Shown piece by piece: positions 37,240 through 41,630 of a stretch of DNA of 41,630 bases. This stretch comes from Testudinibacter crocodili (lineage in GTDB: Bacteria > Pseudomonadota > Gammaproteobacteria > Enterobacterales > Pasteurellaceae), in the NCBI GenBank assembly GCA_006228005.1, contig VDHG01000080.1, forward strand, positions 1 to 41,630, read 5' to 3'. Made by a program: the position numbers and the translations under genes. Below the pieces are notes generated by a model, which was not told where the DNA came from, ran no database searches, and saw only the letters and a program-made list of their open reading frames with translations. Every line of letters begins with the position of its first letter. The first letter of the stretch is position 1.

Positions 37240-38511
37240 CTATCGTGCGCCAAAACCAGTCAACATTGTTTTTAAAGTCTTGAACACGATTAAAATATCT
37301 AACCACAGTGAAAAATGTTTAATATAGTAAAAATCATGTTCAATTTTTACTTTAGTATCATCAACATCAGCCGCATAACCATGTACCACTTGCGCCCAGC
37401 CGGAAATGCCCGGCTTAACAATATGGCGGTAACTATAAAACGGAATTTCTTGTTCAAATTGCTCAACAAAAATTTTCTGTTCCGGTCGTGGACCAATCAG
37501 ACTCATATCGCCTTTCAACACGTTAAAAAATTGTGGCAACTCATCAATACGAGTTTTACGAATGAATTTGCCAATCCGCGTAACTCTCATATCACTATCA
37601 GAAGCAAATTGTGCTCCGTCTTTTTCAGAATCCTTACACATACTTCTAAATTTATAAATATTAAACTCTTTACCACCTTGTCCTACCCGTTTTTGGATAA
37701 ACAAGGCTCCACCATCACTCTCCAAGCGGACAGCAAGTGCGGTTATCAACATAATTGGTAGCGTTATCGGGAATGTCATCAATACCAAGATCATATCAAT
37801 ACTGCGTTTGATTAACGAATAAACCGGTGAAGGCAATAATGATCCCAAATCATTTTCATACATATGTCGGATTTTCACACGCCCCGTTAACGATTCCTCT
37901 AGTTGGCGGGCGTTATAAACAGGAATACCGTGCAAAGTGCAGTCTGCTAGGAATTTTTGCCATTCTGCTGTCAAATCAGTGGAATGAAGATCTACCGCTA
38001 TTGCATTAAAGCGACGCTCTAAATCAGGCTGTTCTAATTTATGCCAATTTACATTATCGATTTGTTCCAATGTCTTTGCCCGCCCAAAAGGAATATAGGC
38101 AATTTTGGGCACAATCCAACGTCTTGCTATAAAATAGCCTGAAAAACAGAATAATAAAGAAAGAATAAAGCTATTTATCAATAGATAAATTGAATATTCC
38201 AAGCGAAAAAATAATAAAATGACAATCGCTATTGAATAGCAAGAAATGATAGTTGAGAAAATAAAACTGCTGGATTTATCACCGGGGTAACGCATTAAAA
38301 CACGTAGAGACAGTGCTACCAGAATAAATGCAAAACTTATCGCAATAATGGTATTTATTCGTGTTTCAGAGCTGAACATGTCGTTACCCCATAATGCAAA
38401 AGCAGGCAAAAACACCGAGAATAAAACCCCTAAAGTAGACTGTACAGTTGTACTAAAAAATAATCGTTCATACCAGCGAGAGTGGCGTTTTCTAAATTGT
38501 CTATTTGTCAT
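37240..38511 (-). CDS. Undecaprenyl-phosphate sugar-phosphate transferase (WbaP type)
   Basis: 423-aa polyprenyl-phosphate hexose-1-phosphate transferase that starts glycan assembly on undecaprenyl phosphate. Four membrane segments lie in the first ~135 residues, followed by a cytoplasmic linker. The catalytic domain starts with a membrane helix near 230-260 (SIDMILVLMTFPITLPIML). Signatures are FIQKRVGQGGKEFNIYKFRS and TRIDELPQFFNVLKGDMSLI, then GPRPE. It resembles H. influenzae HI0872 (galactose-1-phosphate transferase type); the sugar is not certain. It is the last gene of the polysaccharide operon, 7 nt after the preceding gene, and carries the last USS at this end of the window (37736-37744). 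Confidence 0.88.
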   Translation of the reverse strand: MTNRQFRKRHSRWYERLFFSTTVQSTLGVLFSVFLPAFALWGNDMFSSETRINTIIAISFAFILVALSLRVLMRYPGDKSSSFIFSTIISCYSIAIVILLFFRLEYSIYLLINSFILSLLFCFSGYFIARRWIVPKIAYIPFGRAKTLEQIDNVNWHKLEQPDLERRFNAIAVDLHSTDLTAEWQKFLADCTLHGIPVYNARQLEESLTGRVKIRHMYENDLGSLLPSPVYSLIKRSIDMILVLMTFPITLPIMLITALAVRLESDGGALFIQKRVGQGGKEFNIYKFRSMCKDSEKDGAQFASDSDMRVTRIGKFIRKTRIDELPQFFNVLKGDMSLIGPRPEQKIFVEQFEQEIPFYSYRHIVKPGISGWAQVVHGYAADVDDTKVKIEHDFYYIKHFSLWLDILIVFKTLKTMLTGFGAR

Positions 38512-38518
38512 ATTGAAC

Positions 38519-39625
38519 CTAGCTATTTAAGTTTATAACGGAGTTATAAATTTCAAGTGTTTTAGTCAGCATTAATTCATAAGTGAAATGTGATTCAAAA
38601 ATATCTTTACCTGCATATCCCATTCTATCCCTTAACGTCTTATTACCAATGAGTATATTTAATTTATCTGCTAAACAATTTATGTCTCCACGAGGGATTA
38701 AGTAGCCATTCTTTCCATCCCAAACGGCTTCTTTTATACCACCAACATCGGAAGCAATTATCGGTAATCCTTTTGCCATAGCTTCAAGAATAGTAAGCGG
38801 TAGTCCTTCCCAATTTGAAATCAATAAAAAAATATCGGCATTTACTAATCGCTTCTCAACATCATGACATTGACCTGAAAAGATAATTTTATTATCTAAA
38901 GAAAGAGACTTAGCTTGTTGTTTAACCATATTTAGTAAAACTCCATCACCGACAAATTCAACTTGCCAGTCTAAATCTTTAACCTTTGCCAATGCAGCAA
39001 CTACATCAGTATAATTTTTAGGAATATCAAAACGTGCAACCATAATGAGCCTAATCACTTTATCATTATGTGGTATTTTTATTATTCGTCGATCAGTTGA
39101 TATTCCATTATGTATAGTAATTAATTGCTCAGGCTTACCAACACCATGCTTCAAAGCTAAATTCCGATCATACTCAGATACGGTAATAATCTTTCCACCC
39201 AGTTTCGCCATGCCTTTTTCAATAAACCGATATAACATTGCTGTTCTTTGTGCTACCCCATCAGTAAATGCCCAACCATGCGCGGTAAATATATATGCTA
39301 ATCCTAACCGCCAAGAGGCAAGTCGCCCTAAAATCCCAGCTTTTGATGAATGTAAGTGTACAATATCAGGTTTTAAAATTAATAGGTGTTTTTTGATTTC
39401 AAAATAACATTTAAAATCTTTAATAAGATTAACCTCTCTTACTAAATTTTTAACAATAACACACTCTAAATTTCTTTCCTTAGCTTTCTCAACAACAATC
39501 CCTGTCCCCCCAATGAGAATCGTAACCTGATGCCCTTTATCCTGCATTCCTTCTGCTAAATCTAATAAGTGAACATTTGCGCCGCCAATCACATCTGAAC
39601 GAGTTATCACATAGACAATTTTCAT
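38519..39625 (-). CDS. GT4-family glycosyltransferase
   Basis: 368-aa GT-B-fold glycosyltransferase, retaining GT4 type. The N-terminal half opens VYVITRSDVIGGANVHLLDL; DIVHLHSSKAGILGR is the acceptor-side loop. The C-terminal donor half carries the E-x7-E motif in EGLPLTILEAMAKG. Such enzymes add one sugar to the lipid-linked oligosaccharide at the inner membrane. Sugar and linkage cannot be read from sequence. Its ATG overlaps the previous stop by 1 nt. It is more AT-rich than the core genes and has no USS. Confidence 0.85.
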   Translation of the reverse strand: MKIVYVITRSDVIGGANVHLLDLAEGMQDKGHQVTILIGGTGIVVEKAKERNLECVIVKNLVREVNLIKDFKCYFEIKKHLLILKPDIVHLHSSKAGILGRLASWRLGLAYIFTAHGWAFTDGVAQRTAMLYRFIEKGMAKLGGKIITVSEYDRNLALKHGVGKPEQLITIHNGISTDRRIIKIPHNDKVIRLIMVARFDIPKNYTDVVAALAKVKDLDWQVEFVGDGVLLNMVKQQAKSLSLDNKIIFSGQCHDVEKRLVNADIFLLISNWEGLPLTILEAMAKGLPIIASDVGGIKEAVWDGKNGYLIPRGDINCLADKLNILIGNKTLRDRMGYAGKDIFESHFTYELMLTKTLEIYNSVINLNS

Positions 39626-40719
39626 TATTTATTACCTTGATATAAATTAATCCATCGTGCGGCTATAACACTTAATGAATAATGCTCCATAATATATTTT
39701 CTGGCTTCACTTCCCATGCTATCTCTAATATTGTCGGATAAATTAATTACTTTGACCATAGCATTAGCCAACTCATTAGAATTTTGCCTAGCAACCAAAT
39801 ACCCATAATTACCCACAACTTCTTTAGTCCCACCACAATCAGTTGCTACCACAACGTTCTCACACAGCATTCCCTCCATAATAACTAAAGGTAATCCTTC
39901 ATATTTTGAAGACAAAACAAAGCAATCACAAGCACTCATTAGAGCTGGAATGTCTCTCCTTAACCCCAAGAAATAAACTGAATGATTGATATTAAAATTT
40001 TCTGCTAAAGAGATAAGCTCCTCTTTTTGTTCACCTTGTCCAACAATTGCCAACACTGCTTTAGGATTCCTATTTAATACTGATGTGAAAGAGTTTAATA
40101 AATTAGGATAATCTTTGGCATCGGTCAGTCTACCTACAGCAAGAAATAAAAAATTATCATCAGTAATATTTAATTCACTCCTTATTAATTCTCGCTGTAT
40201 CTTATTAAATACAAATTTATCTGGGCTCACACCATTCAACATTGGAATAATTTTATTACTTGGACTTGCACCTTTTTGAATAAAACACTCTACCGCCTCT
40301 TGACTGACATTAGTGTTTAAGTCTGATAAAAAATCAGTTATTCTATAAGCTAACATTCTTATATGCCCGCCTTCATTTTTACTGTGGGCAGTACAAATTA
40401 GTTTTTTCATAGGAGTCATAATTCTTAGCAATCGAGCAAATAAATTAGCATGAAACATATGGCTATGTACTATATCCGGATTGAATTTATCAATGACCTT
40501 TTTTGCCTGCACTAAAGAATGAATCAGCCCAAAAATATTTTTCTTCATATTTAATGAGAATATTTTTATATCTTTAGACATTGGCAATACTATCTCTTTA
40601 CCTGTTAAAGAAATAATTGCAACATTATTACCCATTTTATGGAATTCATCTGCAAGATCACAAACCTGACGTTCTGCCCCACCCATACCAAGACCTGTTA
40701 TGATTAACAATATTCTCAT
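39625..40719 (-). CDS. GT4-family glycosyltransferase
   Basis: 364-aa glycosyltransferase of the same GT-B/GT4 class. The Gly-rich opening is IITGLGMGGAERQVCDLAD; DIVHSHMFHANLFAR follows, and the donor-site E-x7-E is in EGLPLVIMEGM. It overlaps the polymerase gene by 4 nt (ATGA) and the next transferase by 1 nt, so the set is one translationally coupled operon. It is only distantly similar to its neighbour, so the two probably add different residues. It is strongly AT-rich. Confidence 0.85.
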   Translation of the reverse strand: MRILLIITGLGMGGAERQVCDLADEFHKMGNNVAIISLTGKEIVLPMSKDIKIFSLNMKKNIFGLIHSLVQAKKVIDKFNPDIVHSHMFHANLFARLLRIMTPMKKLICTAHSKNEGGHIRMLAYRITDFLSDLNTNVSQEAVECFIQKGASPSNKIIPMLNGVSPDKFVFNKIQRELIRSELNITDDNFLFLAVGRLTDAKDYPNLLNSFTSVLNRNPKAVLAIVGQGEQKEELISLAENFNINHSVYFLGLRRDIPALMSACDCFVLSSKYEGLPLVIMEGMLCENVVVATDCGGTKEVVGNYGYLVARQNSNELANAMVKVINLSDNIRDSMGSEARKYIMEHYSLSVIAARWINLYQGNK

Positions 40720-41630
40720 AGCTCTCCCACCTCTCCCTTATATTTTAATACAAATAACATCATAATGAAAAAATTAAAAAAAAGCATCATCGGTGAAGAT
40801 ATTTTGACTAAAGATAAAAAAATCAGAATAAACATTCGGAATGTAACTTTAATCTTTAAGATCTCAGAAATAATATAAAATAAAATGAAGCCACCAAATA
40901 TAGTTCCAAACATAGAAATCATGTTAATAAAAAATGTTAAATCATATAAAGCTTCAAAATAGCTAGGAGCCTCAGCTCCCTTTCCAATTACTCCATAGCC
41001 AAAAAAAAGAATTTCCCAACTACTAGCTAAATAATTCAAAACATCTATCTTTATATTGTTACTAGAGTCATCTCCTTGCAAAAAACTATCATATCTAGAT
41101 GCAAGTAACTCATTAAAAAAATAAAAGCCTAAAGAGAAAAAAAACAAAATCAATATTAAGTTTTTGAAATTGTTTTTATAAAAAATAATAGAAAATGCTA
41201 TAAAGGCCAAAAAAACCCCTAAAATTGAAAAAGTTAGTGCCATACTAGCAAGCCCAGCTAAGATTACCTTACTATTTCCAGATAATATGTAATATATAGT
41301 AATTAAACATAGCATAACCCCACTAAAAATAGAAGGCTCAGAAAAAACTGCTGTTGGTCTATAAGGAAAAAATCCAGAAGAAAAACTCCTTACCTCATCT
41401 CCTCCAATAAGAATAGAAAAGTCAATAATATAATCAAAAGCATATACTGATATTAATTGAACAGCCAAAATACATGATAAAAATAAAATAAACAACTCAA
41501 TCGATTTTTTAATAAAAAATATTGAAACATGCTTAATATAGTTATATAAAATTATTAATGACATAATCCAAAAACTGACCCGCATGAAATTATACCAAAA
41601 AATAGAAGTATAAGTTAGAAAACTATATTG
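40716..41630 (-). CDS. Wzy-like polysaccharide polymerase, 5' end outside window
   Basis: The frame is open to the window edge, so at least 304 C-terminal residues are visible; the ATG at 41585 is probably internal. The protein is almost entirely hydrophobic with about eight membrane segments and one larger polar loop. That loop region contains RPTAVFSEPSIFSGVM, the F-x-E-P-S-pattern of O-antigen and exopolysaccharide polymerases. Place among glycosyltransferases and a WbaP-type enzyme supports a Wzy role: joining repeat units at the periplasmic face. Wzy proteins have poor sequence conservation, so an O-antigen ligase is an alternative. This is the most AT-rich gene in the window. Confidence 0.65.
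   Translation of the reverse strand, partial: QYSFLTYTSIFWYNFMRVSFWIMSLIILYNYIKHVSIFFIKKSIELFILFLSCILAVQLISVYAFDYIIDFSILIGGDEVRSFSSGFFPYRPTAVFSEPSIFSGVMLCLITIYYILSGNSKVILAGLASMALTFSILGVFLAFIAFSIIFYKNNFKNLILILFFFSLGFYFFNELLASRYDSFLQGDDSSNNIKIDVLNYLASSWEILFFGYGVIGKGAEAPSYFEALYDLTFFINMISMFGTIFGGFILFYIISEILKIKVTFRMFILIFLSLVKISSPMMLFFNFFIMMLFVLKYKGEVGEL

Overview
The window comes from a member of the Pasteurellaceae (Gammaproteobacteria) of the Haemophilus influenzae/Pasteurella/Aggregatibacter type. The 9-mer AAGTGCGGT (or its complement), the Hin-type DNA uptake signal sequence (USS), occurs about three dozen times by eye, often as inverted pairs that form terminator-like stems. Almost every protein also reads as a Pasteurellaceae ortholog. 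The species cannot be fixed from sequence alone. I found no rRNA, tRNA, CRISPR array or transposase gene.

Region 1 (1-5772, + strand) is a heme-acquisition locus. It starts with the C-terminal ~305 residues of a surface protein with a TbpB/hemophilin-like (Slam-dependent type) barrel ending. A dedicated ExbB-ExbD-TonB energising complex and an HmuT-HmuU-HmuV heme ABC importer follow. The order suggests a path: capture at the surface, TonB-driven uptake across the outer membrane (receptor probably upstream of the window), then import through the inner membrane.

Region 2 (5767-23156, - strand) is the classical gammaproteobacterial envelope/translation supercluster. In transcription order it is ppiD, rpsB, tsf, pyrH, frr, dxr, uppS, cdsA, rseP, bamA, skp, lpxD, fabZ, lpxA, lpxB, rnhB. 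It links ribosome and nucleotide functions to isoprenoid carrier, phospholipid, lipid A and outer-membrane protein biogenesis. In E. coli dnaE follows rnhB; here the heme locus takes that place.

Region 3 (23333-29353, - strand) is the protein quality-control cluster tig-clpP-clpX-lon, with a sigma-32-like promoter before lon. It joins directly to ppiD, without the hupB gene found there in E. coli.

Region 4 (29622-33364, - strand) holds a BON-LysM protein and the rppH - TSUP transporter - lgt - thyA run. A 685-bp AT-rich gap (33365-34049) with two perfect DnaA boxes separates it from mutH.

Region 5 (34050-37125, + strand) holds mutH and the CpxR-CpxA envelope-stress two-component system, with a strong intrinsic terminator between cpxR and cpxA.

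Region 6 (37240-41630, - strand) is the distal end of a surface-polysaccharide (LPS/O-antigen-like) operon: a Wzy-like polymerase cut by the window edge, two GT4 glycosyltransferases, and a WbaP-type initiating sugar-phosphate transferase. The three upstream genes are much more AT-rich than the rest and lack USS, as expected of exchanged glycan loci.

Between genes there is a small family of palindromic elements with core GTAGGGGCGGATT. A 138-bp inverted-repeat copy lies between frr and dxr, and diverged copies lie between lpxA and lpxB and between clpX and lon.
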